Source: UBA4421 sp002470275 | Lineage (GTDB): Bacteria; Pseudomonadota; Gammaproteobacteria; Pseudomonadales; Azotimanducaceae | Direction: 5' to 3' | Length of the DNA stretch: 37,768 bases | NCBI GenBank assembly: GCA_913052345.1 | Contig: CAJXDR010000023.1 | Span: 1 to 37,768, forward strand | The notes under the pieces: generated by a model | The model's database searches: none | Seen by the model: only the letters and a program-made list of their open reading frames with translations | Told to the model about the DNA's origin: nothing | Position numbers and translations under genes: made by a program | Shown here: positions 5,763 through 14,226 of the stretch, one piece after another | Layout: every line of letters begins with the position of its first letter | Position numbering within the stretch: position 1 is the stretch's first letter

Positions 5763-8519
5763 ATGTCAGAATTATCTGGGGTGCGACTGCTGTTAATCGC
5801 TGCGGTCGCGGGCCTGATCGCCGCAGGCGGAGTCGTGTTGTACCTCTCCGGCGTGGAGGAGCGATACCGCGAAGCGGCAGAGCCCGAGCCCGAGCAGATG
5901 GTTCGGGTGATTGTGCCCCGCCAGAACATGGCCCGAGGGGAGCGCCTTGACCGCTCAAAGCTGGCGGCCCGCAGCATCCCCCTGAAGTTTGCGCCAGCCA
6001 ATGGCCTGCTTGCCTCTGACATTGAGCGCGTGGTCGATCGCACTTTGCTAACCGACGTTCAGTTCGGTCGCCCTATGACCTGGCATGCGGTAACCAGCAC
6101 GAAGGCACGTAACTTCTCAGACGTAGTGGAACTCGGGAAGCGGGCGCTATCCGTTCGGGTGAACGAGGTGGACTCCGTAGACGGCCTGCTTCGACCTGGA
6201 GACCGTATCGATCTCATGGGTAACTTTGAGATTTCAGACCTGGGCTATTCCCAGGCCCAGGGTGGGGATCAGTCCATGCCTGAAGAAGCAGTCATGGCCG
6301 TGGTGCAGAATGTTGAGGTCATCGAGTCCGCGCGGGTTGATAAGAATGGACGCCGCTATGAGAACAAGACGGATAAAAACTCCAGAGACGGTATCGATCT
6401 CGAATTTACTTTGATTACGTTGAACCTCACGCCGCGCCAGGTGGCTCGCGTTCAGCTAGCGGAGACCGTGGGCGACGTTTTCGCCGTTTTGCGTAACTCT
6501 GCCGATAGCAGCCTCGTAGATTTCGACTATCTGGGCGTGGACATCCTGCTGACTGAGGATGAGCCGCCAGCTCAAGACTTGGTGATCGGAGCGGACGGCA
6601 AGCCAGTGGGCAGAATTGTTGGTGATAAGATTGTAGACAGCGACGGCAACGTCGTGGGGGAAGTGGTTGATGGCCAGGCCGTTGGGCTCGACGGTAAGGC
6701 CCTGGGCAGTATTTCGCGCAATGTATCCGCCGATGACCCTATCAATCGGGTGGCCGAGGTGAGCGATGTGATCCGAGACGCTCAAGGAAACATCGTGGGT
6801 AGAGTGGTGGACGGCAAGGTCGTTGACCGCGCCGGCAACGTGATCGGGGAGGTTAAGAATGGCCGCGCCGTCAGCACCTCGGGTGAAGTGCTGGGGTCGG
6901 TGGCGAAGGGTGTTGCCCTGGATAAGAACGGCAACGAAGTCAATCTGGGTGCCAGCAGCGTTAAGCAGGATGTGGTCATCGGGTCCGATGGCCGTCCGGT
7001 AGGCAGAATTGTGGGCGATAACGTTGTTGACCAGAATGGCAACGTGGTTGGCAAGGTGGTCAACGGACAGGCGGTTGCGCTGGATGGCTCAAGCCTGGGC
7101 CAGGTGGTGAGAAACGTCAGCGCCAGTGACCCCATTGCCCAAGTAGCCGAAGTCGCCGACGTGGTGCGAGATAAGAACGGCAACATCGTAGGCAAAATCG
7201 TCGATGGGCGCGTCGTGGATGCCAGTGGCAACGTGGTCGGCGAAAGCCAACAGGTTGTTCGGGACGCCAGCGGCAGGGTCATTGGGCGCATTGAAGACGG
7301 ACAGATTATCGACGCGTCTGGCAACGTGGTCGGACGCGTTGATGCCAGCGGCCGCGCCGTGGCCAACGACGGTTCCTCCTTGGGCCGGATCGATACCGCC
7401 GTCATCGGCAACGACGGTCAAGAGCTTGGCCGGGTTGAGCGCAATGTGGCGCTGGACGCCTCGGGCCAAGAAGTGGACCTCAGCGGTTCCGCGCTATCCG
7501 CTAAAGCCACTCGCACTGAGCGAGTGATACGTGACGCCAGCGGCAACATCGTGGGCAAGGTTGTAGACGGTCAGGTGGTGGACAACTCCGGCAAGGTCAT
7601 CGGCACCGTGGATGCAAATGGTGAAGCCCGCAGCCTCTCTGGTCGTTCCCTTGGGAAGGCTGAGCAGGTGCTGGTGAATGATGCCGGCGTTGTTGTCGGT
7701 GAGCAGGCCGAGGTGGTGCGAGACGCCAGCGGCAAGGTCATTGGCCGCGTTGTAAACGGTGAAATTGTGGATGCCGACGGCAAGGTCGTGGGCAAGGTCG
7801 ATGCCTCTGGACGGGCGGTCAGCGCTGACGGCCAGGTACTCGGTAGCGTTGAAAAAGCCATGGTGGACCGGAACGGCAACGTTGTGGCGTCCACTCAGAA
7901 AGTGGTTCGCAACGCGAATGGCGAGGTGGTCGGTCGCATGGTGGGTGATCAGCTTGTGGATGCCTCCGGCAAGGTGCTGGGCAAGCGAGAGCAGGTTGTC
8001 CGCGACGCCAGCGGTAAGATTATTGGTCGAGTTCAGGATGGGAAAATCCTGGACGCCAGCGGCAAGGTCATCGGTAAGGTGGACGCCTCCGGTAAGGCGG
8101 TAGCCAATGACGGTAGTGCCCTGGGAACGCTGGACCAGGCCGTGGTCGGCAAGGACCTGGGCGAGCTGGGTCAGGAAGATGAAGTGATGGTGACCGAGAA
8201 CGGTGAGCCTCTAGAAGAGGGGGTCAGCGTTGTGCGGGATGCCAGCGGCCAGGTGATCGGCAAACTGGTGAACGGCAAGGTGGTGAATGCCTCGGGTGAG
8301 GTGGTCGGCACCTATGAAAATGGCGTGGTGGTATCGAATACCGGTGAGGTGCTTGCTGAGGGTGTCACCATCGACACCGCCGATGCGGCATCCACTCAGG
8401 AAACGCTTGAAAGCAAGGCGGTTGAGCCCGCTATCAATATAAATAGAGTCGTGGACTTTATTCCTGGCGGCACCGCCAAGGATGGTATTACGCCAGTAGT
8501 AAAAGTGAGGTTGCAATAA
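5763..8519 (+). CDS. cpaB: CpaB/RcpC pilus assembly protein with giant repeat insertion
   Basis: The 918-residue protein starts with a membrane segment (about 7-28) and a SAF-type domain (about 45-105: VRVIVPRQNMARGERL, then the ARSIPL and GRPMTW blocks). The RcpC/CpaB domain spans about 115-260 (ALSVRVNEVDSVDGLLRPGD, then LTLNLTPRQVARVQLAE-like text). CpaB proteins are usually about 250-350 residues long. Here residues about 271-865 are an inserted array of 14-16-residue units around GSDGRPVGRIVGD..VVD and VVRDASGKVIGRVVDG. The C-terminal 26 residues (INRVVDFIPGGTAKDGIT..) look like an ordinary CpaB end. The repeats should fold as a long beta-rich rod or solenoid in the periplasm, next to the secretin encoded by the next gene. 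Its stop overlaps the secretin start (TAATG). Confidence 0.85.
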   Translation: MSELSGVRLLLIAAVAGLIAAGGVVLYLSGVEERYREAAEPEPEQMVRVIVPRQNMARGERLDRSKLAARSIPLKFAPANGLLASDIERVVDRTLLTDVQFGRPMTWHAVTSTKARNFSDVVELGKRALSVRVNEVDSVDGLLRPGDRIDLMGNFEISDLGYSQAQGGDQSMPEEAVMAVVQNVEVIESARVDKNGRRYENKTDKNSRDGIDLEFTLITLNLTPRQVARVQLAETVGDVFAVLRNSADSSLVDFDYLGVDILLTEDEPPAQDLVIGADGKPVGRIVGDKIVDSDGNVVGEVVDGQAVGLDGKALGSISRNVSADDPINRVAEVSDVIRDAQGNIVGRVVDGKVVDRAGNVIGEVKNGRAVSTSGEVLGSVAKGVALDKNGNEVNLGASSVKQDVVIGSDGRPVGRIVGDNVVDQNGNVVGKVVNGQAVALDGSSLGQVVRNVSASDPIAQVAEVADVVRDKNGNIVGKIVDGRVVDASGNVVGESQQVVRDASGRVIGRIEDGQIIDASGNVVGRVDASGRAVANDGSSLGRIDTAVIGNDGQELGRVERNVALDASGQEVDLSGSALSAKATRTERVIRDASGNIVGKVVDGQVVDNSGKVIGTVDANGEARSLSGRSLGKAEQVLVNDAGVVVGEQAEVVRDASGKVIGRVVNGEIVDADGKVVGKVDASGRAVSADGQVLGSVEKAMVDRNGNVVASTQKVVRNANGEVVGRMVGDQLVDASGKVLGKREQVVRDASGKIIGRVQDGKILDASGKVIGKVDASGKAVANDGSALGTLDQAVVGKDLGELGQEDEVMVTENGEPLEEGVSVVRDASGQVIGKLVNGKVVNASGEVVGTYENGVVVSNTGEVLAEGVTIDTADAASTQETLESKAVEPAININRVVDFIPGGTAKDGITPVVKVRLQ
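6573..8360 (+). repeat. In-frame tandem repeat array within cpaB
   Basis: Coding repeats, not CRISPR: every unit keeps the reading frame and spacing varies. Two long copies, 6573-6854 (residues 271-364) and 6966-7247 (402-495), repeat at a period of exactly 393 bases (131 residues) and are closely similar through the RNVSA.DPI and VAEV.DV segments. Units of about 49 residues starting with [EQ].VVRDASG begin near 7248, 7519, 7708, 7989 and 8225. Copies such as DASGRAVANDGSSLG and DASGKAVANDGSALG differ at few positions, which implies recent duplication or ongoing recombination. Confidence 0.85.
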
Positions 8520-9949
8520 TGATGCGTTCAAAGAGACTGAGTCTGATTACGGAATTCAGATTGACGATCAAGAGAGCCTTGGTCGGTGGCATGGTGCTAG
8601 CGTTAACGCTGACTCACTTTCAGGCGGCTGCGCACGATAGCTGGCCCACGCTGCTGACTATGTACGCCGGAGAGTCAAAGGTGCTGAAGGCGCCGAACGT
8701 AATGCGGCTGTCCGTGGGTAATACCAAGATCGTTAGCTCCACGCTTCTAGAAAATGGGGAAATCGTGCTCATCGGTGAAGCAGCCGGCGAAACGAATATG
8801 CAGGTCTGGTTTTCTGACGGCCAACGTAAAACCCTCCCCGTCGTTATCGTAGAAAGCAACGGGTGGCGGCAGGCTCTGGAGGTGCGAGAACTCCTGGGAG
8901 ATATTGAGGGCATCAAGATCAGCACGGTAGGACGTCGTATTGTGGTGGACGGCCAAATCGATACTCGGGACCTGGATCGGGTCAAGCTGGTGAAGGAGCG
9001 TTACGATGGGATGCTGATCCTGGCTCGAGAGCTGACGGAGTTCGAGCAGGATATGCTCCACTTCGACGTTCGCATCGTTGAGATCGGGCGGGACGTCACG
9101 GAAGAATTGGGGATCAACTGGTCCACCAGCTTTGCCGGTCCCTCCCTAGGCTATGAGGATATTTGGTCAACCAATACGCTAGGTCGCCTGCCCGAGAACG
9201 ATAATGCATCCACTCCGGTAGGAACCTTGCTGGCCGACACTATGGACCCGCTTTCCCTGTTGCTGGGCACAGACCTAGATACCGAAGACGAGTACTCATT
9301 AGCCGACCAACGGACCCTGGCTGCGGCGCAGCAAAGGAGCTATACCTTTTGGGGCATCGGCACCTCGATTCTGTCCATGATCAATGTCCTAGAGGCTAAC
9401 GGTGCCGCCATGACGTTGACCAATCCTCGGCTCAGCACCCGCAGTGGCGGCAAGGCAAACCTGACCGTAGGAGGTGAGGTGCCCGTTGTGACCAGCTCGG
9501 TGAGTGGAACCAGCGTGACCTACAAGGACTACGGTATCTTGCTAGAGATCGAACCCACCCTGGACCGCTACGACAACTTAATGGCACGGGTCAGCATCGA
9601 AGTGAGCGCGCTGGATTTGTCTAATGCGGTGGATGGCCAACCTGCATTCAAGAAACGTTCAAGCGAAAACGACATCAAGCTGATACCCGGTGATACCCTG
9701 GCGTTAGCAGGTCTAATTCAGCGAGAAGAGCAAATCGCCTACAGCGGCATCAAGTGGCTGTCGGATATCCCCGGCTTAGGAAACTTATTCAGGAACAAGA
9801 GTTTCACCGAGGGTGAGACGGAGTTGGTCATCCTGATAACGCCAACGCCGATTGACGATATGCAGAGTGGTGAAAACAAGGCCATGTTAGAAATCTCAGA
9901 AGGCATACTGGACGAATTCAACAAGGCAAAAGAAGCGTTAGCCCGATAG
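8519..9949 (+). CDS. cpaC: CpaC/RcpA outer-membrane secretin of the Tad pilus
   Basis: This 476-residue protein has an N-terminal signal (basic residues, then a hydrophobic stretch ending HFQAAAH near residue 40). An N-terminal secretin-associated domain follows (about 45-115, with SKVLKAPNVMRLSVGNTKIV), then a short-repeat region. The type II/III secretin core spans about 180-450: DVRIVEIGRDVTEELGINW, ANGAAMTLTNPRLSTRSGGK, GGEVPVVTSS, and the closing ITPTPI strand. Secretins form the multimeric outer-membrane channel for the pilus. The ATG shares one base with the cpaB stop, so translation is probably coupled; a second ATG follows directly. There is no lipobox, so a separate pilotin or TadD would have to assist insertion. 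Confidence 0.9.
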   Translation: MMRSKRLSLITEFRLTIKRALVGGMVLALTLTHFQAAAHDSWPTLLTMYAGESKVLKAPNVMRLSVGNTKIVSSTLLENGEIVLIGEAAGETNMQVWFSDGQRKTLPVVIVESNGWRQALEVRELLGDIEGIKISTVGRRIVVDGQIDTRDLDRVKLVKERYDGMLILARELTEFEQDMLHFDVRIVEIGRDVTEELGINWSTSFAGPSLGYEDIWSTNTLGRLPENDNASTPVGTLLADTMDPLSLLLGTDLDTEDEYSLADQRTLAAAQQRSYTFWGIGTSILSMINVLEANGAAMTLTNPRLSTRSGGKANLTVGGEVPVVTSSVSGTSVTYKDYGILLEIEPTLDRYDNLMARVSIEVSALDLSNAVDGQPAFKKRSSENDIKLIPGDTLALAGLIQREEQIAYSGIKWLSDIPGLGNLFRNKSFTEGETELVILITPTPIDDMQSGENKAMLEISEGILDEFNKAKEALAR

Positions 9950-9971
9950 CGCCCCTTTTTTGGATAGATAA

Positions 9972-11627
9972 ATGTTCGAAATATCAGTTACCTCTAAATC
10001 CGGAGATTTTGTCGAAGCAGCAGTTTGCAACGGTGCGAGCTGCGATATCGGCAAGGCGCGAGATGCGCTGATTCGCGTCAAAGGTTGGTCCGTCGCGCCG
10101 CGTCATGTGCGGGTAGAAAAAGATTTGGCCGGCATCTTCATCGAGGATGTGAGTCGGGGCTTTGGTCTTACCGTTAACGGCGAGATGTGCAAGCGCTTCG
10201 GCCCGATGTCTTCGGGCGACGTCGTTGAATTCGGCGGCTATGAGCTGCGGGTTGTGGTCAATGAGGCGCAGCCTCAAACAGCCTCCGACCAGACTGAGGG
10301 GGAGGCGGCAGATGCTCAAGGCGATGTCGTTGAGGAGGCAGATTCAGGGTCCGCCTCGCTCTCCGACTACATGCAGTGGGCTAAATTTGTTCATAAAGAG
10401 CTGCTTCGGCAGCTTGATTTGGGGCGCGTGCACCTGGACGAAATGTCCCATGACGAACTGCGTAACTTTCTCGATGATCTAATTGAAAAGTGCATCGTCT
10501 CTATCGAAAAGGGCATTCCCGAAGGCATTGATCGCAGTCGGCTGAAAAAGATTGTGCTTGATGAAACGGTGGATTTGGGCGCCATCGAAGACTTGCTCGC
10601 GGATCCCAGCGTCACTGAGGTCATGGTCAACGCTCATGACGATATCTATGTTGAACGCTCCGGTAAGTTGACCAAGACCGAGGTGGAGTTCAGTAGTGCG
10701 GATGCCGTGCTTTCAACGATTGAACGCATCATCTCGCCCCTAGGGCGTCGTATCGACGAAAGCTCGCCCATGGTGGATGCGCGTCTGCGAGATGGGTCTC
10801 GGGTGAACGCGATTATTCCGCCCCTGGCCTTGCGTGGCCCCTGCCTTACCATTCGTAAGTTTGCGACCAAGCGACTGGAGGCCTCGGATTTGCTGGGCTT
10901 TGGCGCCGTGAGCGAGGGCATGGTTGAACTCATGGCCAATACGGTCATTTGGAAGCGTAACGTCATCGTATCTGGCGGTACCGGGTCCGGAAAGACAACG
11001 CTGCTTAACGTATTGTCCAACTACATTCCTGCGGCAGAGCGTGTAGTCACGGTAGAGGACGCGGCCGAACTTAAGCTGGTGCAGCCCCACGTCGTCTGCC
11101 TGGAAGCGCGACCACCCAATATGGAGGGCCGTGGTCAGGTGACCATTCGCGACTTGGTGAAGAACTGTCTCCGAATGCGGCCCGACCGGATTGTCGTGGG
11201 GGAGTGTCGCGGCGGAGAAGCCTTGGACATGCTTCAGGCCATGAACACCGGCCACGATGGCTCCCTAACCACGGCCCACGCCAACAGCCCACGAGATATG
11301 CTTCGCAGGCTAGAGGTGATGGTGCTGATGGCCGGCATGGACCTGCCCATTACCGCCATCCGCGAACAGATATCCTCAGCCGTTCATATGATCGTGCAGC
11401 AGACGCGATTCCCCGATGGATCGCGTCGGGTGACCAGTATTACTGAGATCACCGGGATTGAGGGGGATACCATCCAGCTGTCCGAAATCTTCCGCTTTAA
11501 TCAAGAGGGCTTCGACAATGAGGGGAACGTCCGGGGGCGCTATGAGCCTACCGGTGCGGTGCCGGTCTTCTATCAGGACTTAAAGGAGAGAGGCATTGAA
11601 CTTAACCTGGAAATTTTTCGAACATGA
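9972..11627 (+). CDS. tadA: CpaF/TadA pilus assembly ATPase with N-terminal FHA domain
   Basis: This 551-residue protein has two parts. Residues 1 to about 95 look like a forkhead-associated (FHA) domain: GASCDIGKA, the SVAPRHVRV strand, and SRGFGLTVNGE. FHA domains bind phosphothreonine peptides. After an acidic linker (about 100-130) comes the CpaF/TadA secretion ATPase: the N-terminal TadA domain (LLADPSVTEVMVN), IRKFATKRL, Walker A GGTGSGKTT (335-343, Lys341), an Asp/Glu box and Walker B (DRIVVGECRGGEALDMLQA), then the His box (GHDGSLTTAHANSPRDML). It powers pilus polymerisation and possibly retraction at the inner membrane. The stop overlaps the tadB start (ATGA). Confidence 0.92.
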   Translation: MFEISVTSKSGDFVEAAVCNGASCDIGKARDALIRVKGWSVAPRHVRVEKDLAGIFIEDVSRGFGLTVNGEMCKRFGPMSSGDVVEFGGYELRVVVNEAQPQTASDQTEGEAADAQGDVVEEADSGSASLSDYMQWAKFVHKELLRQLDLGRVHLDEMSHDELRNFLDDLIEKCIVSIEKGIPEGIDRSRLKKIVLDETVDLGAIEDLLADPSVTEVMVNAHDDIYVERSGKLTKTEVEFSSADAVLSTIERIISPLGRRIDESSPMVDARLRDGSRVNAIIPPLALRGPCLTIRKFATKRLEASDLLGFGAVSEGMVELMANTVIWKRNVIVSGGTGSGKTTLLNVLSNYIPAAERVVTVEDAAELKLVQPHVVCLEARPPNMEGRGQVTIRDLVKNCLRMRPDRIVVGECRGGEALDMLQAMNTGHDGSLTTAHANSPRDMLRRLEVMVLMAGMDLPITAIREQISSAVHMIVQQTRFPDGSRRVTSITEITGIEGDTIQLSEIFRFNQEGFDNEGNVRGRYEPTGAVPVFYQDLKERGIELNLEIFRT

Positions 11628-12496
11628 CGAATAACTTGATGATGTTGGCCGCAACGCTGATGGCCGTGGTTGGAACCGGCGCTTTCTTTGCGGTCATCGC
11701 CTACGGTTCTTCAAATTTCTTCGTGGGCGTTGGCAATCTCTTGGTGCGTCGAAACCTGGAGAGGAATCAGCGCGAGGCGTCAGATTTGTTTATCAGCGCC
11801 AACCCGGTTCATCTGTTCTGGGGCAATGTGGGGGCCACGATCGCCGTCGTGGGTTTGGCCCATTGGTTCTTTGGCTCCATGGTTGTGAGCGCGACGGTTG
11901 CGGTCTTCATGATGTTGTTCCCCGGCTTTTACTGGGCGCGGGAGCGCTCGCGGCGCTTTAAGAAAATCGAAGAGCAGCTGCCGGACGCCTTTATGATGCT
12001 GGCCAGCAGCCTTCAGTCCGGTGCCAGCATTGCCTCAGCGCTGCAAACCGTGGCCAAGGAATCTCCGGCGCCTTTTTCTCAAGAAATGAACCTGGTAGTG
12101 CGTAAGACTCAGGTGGGCGTATCGCTGGATGACGCCCTAGTCCAGATGGAGCAACGGGTGCCCATCGACAGTCTGATCATGGCCACCTCGGCGGTACGGA
12201 TCAGCCGTGAGGTAGGGGGTAACCTGGTGGACACCATCTTTGGTATTGCTGAGACTCTGCGGCGGAAGTTCACAATGGAAGGCAAAATCGAAAGCTTGAC
12301 TGCTCAGGGCAAGGCTCAGGGCAAATTCATGGCGGCCCTGCCGATTCTCGTGGGCGGAGGTCTATCGCTGATCGACCCCGAGTCCATGGGTAAACTGTTG
12401 AGCACCGCAGAGGGCAACCTGGTGATGATGATCATCGTCGTGATGCAGGTTTTGGGCTTCATCTTTATCAACAAAGTCACCAGCATCGATAGCTAG
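11624..12496 (+). CDS. tadB: TadB inner-membrane platform protein
   Basis: This 290-residue protein begins within the tadA stop. Membrane segments lie at about 5-27, 68-105 (a pair) and 235-285 (two). The cytoplasmic type II secretion F domain runs from about 117 to 240 (EEQLPDAFMMLASSLQSGAS, then VPIDSLIMATSAVRISREVG). TadB pairs with TadC as the GspF/PilC-like platform on which the TadA ATPase acts. Length and order are normal for the family. Together with tadC it occupies the usual place after tadA. Confidence 0.9.
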   Translation: MTNNLMMLAATLMAVVGTGAFFAVIAYGSSNFFVGVGNLLVRRNLERNQREASDLFISANPVHLFWGNVGATIAVVGLAHWFFGSMVVSATVAVFMMLFPGFYWARERSRRFKKIEEQLPDAFMMLASSLQSGASIASALQTVAKESPAPFSQEMNLVVRKTQVGVSLDDALVQMEQRVPIDSLIMATSAVRISREVGGNLVDTIFGIAETLRRKFTMEGKIESLTAQGKAQGKFMAALPILVGGGLSLIDPESMGKLLSTAEGNLVMMIIVVMQVLGFIFINKVTSIDS

Positions 12497-12505
12497 GGCG
12501 GAGCC

Positions 12506-13387
12506 ATGACGCAAGATATTCAATACCTGATCATCGCCGCTTCGGTCGTGCTGGCGGTATCCGCCGTGGTGATGTTAGTGCTTCGTCTGTTCATTATGAC
12601 GTCTGATCGGGGCACCGATAATATGGACCCCCCGCCGGGAATCTTTATGCCGGTAATGGGGCTTGTGCGCCTCATTGCCCTGCTGGGGACGTCTAACTTC
12701 CCCGACAAGTGGCTGGCAGGTGCCGAAGAGATGCTGCAAAAGAACGGCTGTAGCTTCATGCTGACGGCGGAGGAATACTGGGCCGGTAGAATCGTCTTTG
12801 CGCTGCTCTTCGGCGGCATCGCGCTGATGTCCCCGTCAGAGGGCGCGACGGCCACCCTGGTGATGGGCGTTGCCGCGGCGGTCGGGTTTATGCTGCCCCA
12901 GTTCTGGATTATTGACTACAAGCGTCGGCGGGGGGAGGAACTGGTCCGGAACCTACCCCTCTACCTGGAGTATCTCACCATGTGTGTTGATGCGGGCCTG
13001 AACTTCTCTGGCGCCCTCAAGCAGGCGGTTGATAAGGGGCCCCATGGTGCCATGCGTAATGAGTTCAGAGTCATCTTACGGGACATCAACTCGGGGTATT
13101 CCCGAGCGGAAGCCCTGAATCGTTTCGATGATCGCGTTGAGATATCCGATATCAGCACCTTTGTGCGTGCGGTTGTGCAGGCTGACAAGCTGGGTTCTAG
13201 CCTGAAGGACACCCTGTATGCCCAGGCTCAGCAGCGCCTTAACGAACGCTTTCAGCGGGCGGAGAAGCTGGCAATGGAGGCCCCGGTCAAGCTGATCGTG
13301 CCCTTGGTCATCTTTATTTTCCCGCTGACCTTCATCATTCTGCTGTTTCCCATCGTCATGAAGTTCATGGCTGACGGTGCCTTTTAG
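12506..13387 (+). CDS. tadC: TadC inner-membrane platform protein
   Basis: This 293-residue protein lies nine bases after tadB. It has an N-terminal membrane helix (about 7-28), a central hydrophobic pair (about 95-135), a GspF-type domain from about 146 to 265 (LPLYLEYLTMCVDAGLNFSG, then STFVRAVVQADKLGSSL) and a strongly hydrophobic C-terminus (LIVPLVIFIFPLTFIILLFP). It forms the second half of the TadB/TadC platform. The C-terminal pattern (RAEKLAMEAPVKLIVPLVIF) is classic for TadC. Nothing appears truncated. Confidence 0.9.
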   Translation: MTQDIQYLIIAASVVLAVSAVVMLVLRLFIMTSDRGTDNMDPPPGIFMPVMGLVRLIALLGTSNFPDKWLAGAEEMLQKNGCSFMLTAEEYWAGRIVFALLFGGIALMSPSEGATATLVMGVAAAVGFMLPQFWIIDYKRRRGEELVRNLPLYLEYLTMCVDAGLNFSGALKQAVDKGPHGAMRNEFRVILRDINSGYSRAEALNRFDDRVEISDISTFVRAVVQADKLGSSLKDTLYAQAQQRLNERFQRAEKLAMEAPVKLIVPLVIFIFPLTFIILLFPIVMKFMADGAF

Positions 13388-13405
13388 GCCTTTGTCGTGG
13401 AGGTT

Positions 13406-13753
13406 ATGAGCGGCAGGCTAGAGGGGGCTCACGACGGCGTCGAAGGCGGGCCGCTACACATTGCCCAGGCTCGGGCCTGGTGGCAGCGCCTGTTGGGGTT
13501 GATGGGCAGAACGAGGCTGCCTGCCGGCGACTGTTTGGCCATTGCGCCCTGTAACGCGATTCATACGTTCTTTATGCGCATGACCATCGATGTGGCTTTT
13601 TTAGACGAGCAGGGTCGGGTCCTAAAGACGCGGTATGATCTGATGCCGTGGCGTGCCAGCCTGTGTTTGGGGGCGGCCATGGTTTTGGAGTTTCCCGCAG
13701 GGGGACTCGATCGCTTCGGCGTGCGTGAAGGAAGTCGCTTAGTATGGGATTGA
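13406..13753 (+). CDS. DUF192 family protein in the tad operon
   Basis: About 115 residues from ATG 13406, which has GGAGG just upstream at a short spacing; GTG at 13397 would add three residues but lacks a ribosome-binding site. It matches DUF192: an early RLLGLMGR motif, the IAPCNAIHTFFMRMTIDVAF core and LEFPAGGLDRFGV near the end. DUF192 proteins are small beta-barrel-like proteins of unknown biochemical role, and to my knowledge they recur near tadC in Tad loci. It lacks the signal peptide that many relatives have, so it may act in the cytoplasm. It overlaps tadD by ten bases. Confidence 0.82.
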   Translation: MSGRLEGAHDGVEGGPLHIAQARAWWQRLLGLMGRTRLPAGDCLAIAPCNAIHTFFMRMTIDVAFLDEQGRVLKTRYDLMPWRASLCLGAAMVLEFPAGGLDRFGVREGSRLVWD

Positions 13754-14226
13754 TGAAGTCGATAAGCTGGACGCTGATGGTCTGTGCGCTCATGGGGTGT
13801 GCGACCACCCAGCAGCGCTCCATTGATCTTGCGCTGGTGACTCGAGAAGCCGGCCAGGCTTATGCCGCCGGTGATTGCGCTCGGGCCACGGCCCTATATC
13901 GAGAGATCATCGCCCAGGTGCCCGATGAGAAGGGCAGCCTGCTCAAGATTGCGAACTGCACCTATTTGTCTGGGGATCGTCGATCTGCCATAGACCAATA
14001 CCGTCAGATTCTTGCCACCGCCCCGGAATACCGCGCGGCCTGGTACAACCTGACCTATCTGCAGCTTGAGGCGGTTTCAGGCACCCTGGCCGGATTGATC
14101 AAAAACGTACCGCCGTCCTCTGAAGAGGAAAAGCAGCTTATTGAAATGTCGTTGAAACTTTTGCAGGTCTATAATGAAGGCCGCAAGGGCAGCGCGGTTA
14201 AGGATTTCGATGTTGCGCCGCGCTAA
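13744..14226 (+). CDS. tadD: TadD-like TPR lipoprotein
   Basis: This 160-residue protein has a lipoprotein signal with lipobox ALMGC (Cys19). Residues about 30-125 form two to three tetratricopeptide-like helix pairs (AGQAYAAGDCARATALYREI, then DRRSAIDQYRQILATAPEYR). TadD proteins are TPR lipoproteins that act like pilotins for the Tad secretin or its assembly. The ATG at 13744 has AAGGAAG nine bases upstream; the ATG at 13753 is too far from it. It overlaps DUF192 at its start and the second tadE gene at its end, consistent with tight coupling. Confidence 0.8.
   Translation: MGLMKSISWTLMVCALMGCATTQQRSIDLALVTREAGQAYAAGDCARATALYREIIAQVPDEKGSLLKIANCTYLSGDRRSAIDQYRQILATAPEYRAAWYNLTYLQLEAVSGTLAGLIKNVPPSSEEEKQLIEMSLKLLQVYNEGRKGSAVKDFDVAPR

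Noticed and set aside
6782..7411. 209-codon leftward open frame opposite the cpaB repeats
   Set aside because: Its low-complexity Thr/Leu/Pro-rich translation is simply the antisense of the repeats; there is no ribosome-binding site or family feature.
6570..8360. Regular short repeats that could suggest a CRISPR array
   Set aside because: The repeats keep one reading frame through a 918-codon gene, vary in sequence and spacing, and encode Gly/Asp/Val protein repeats.
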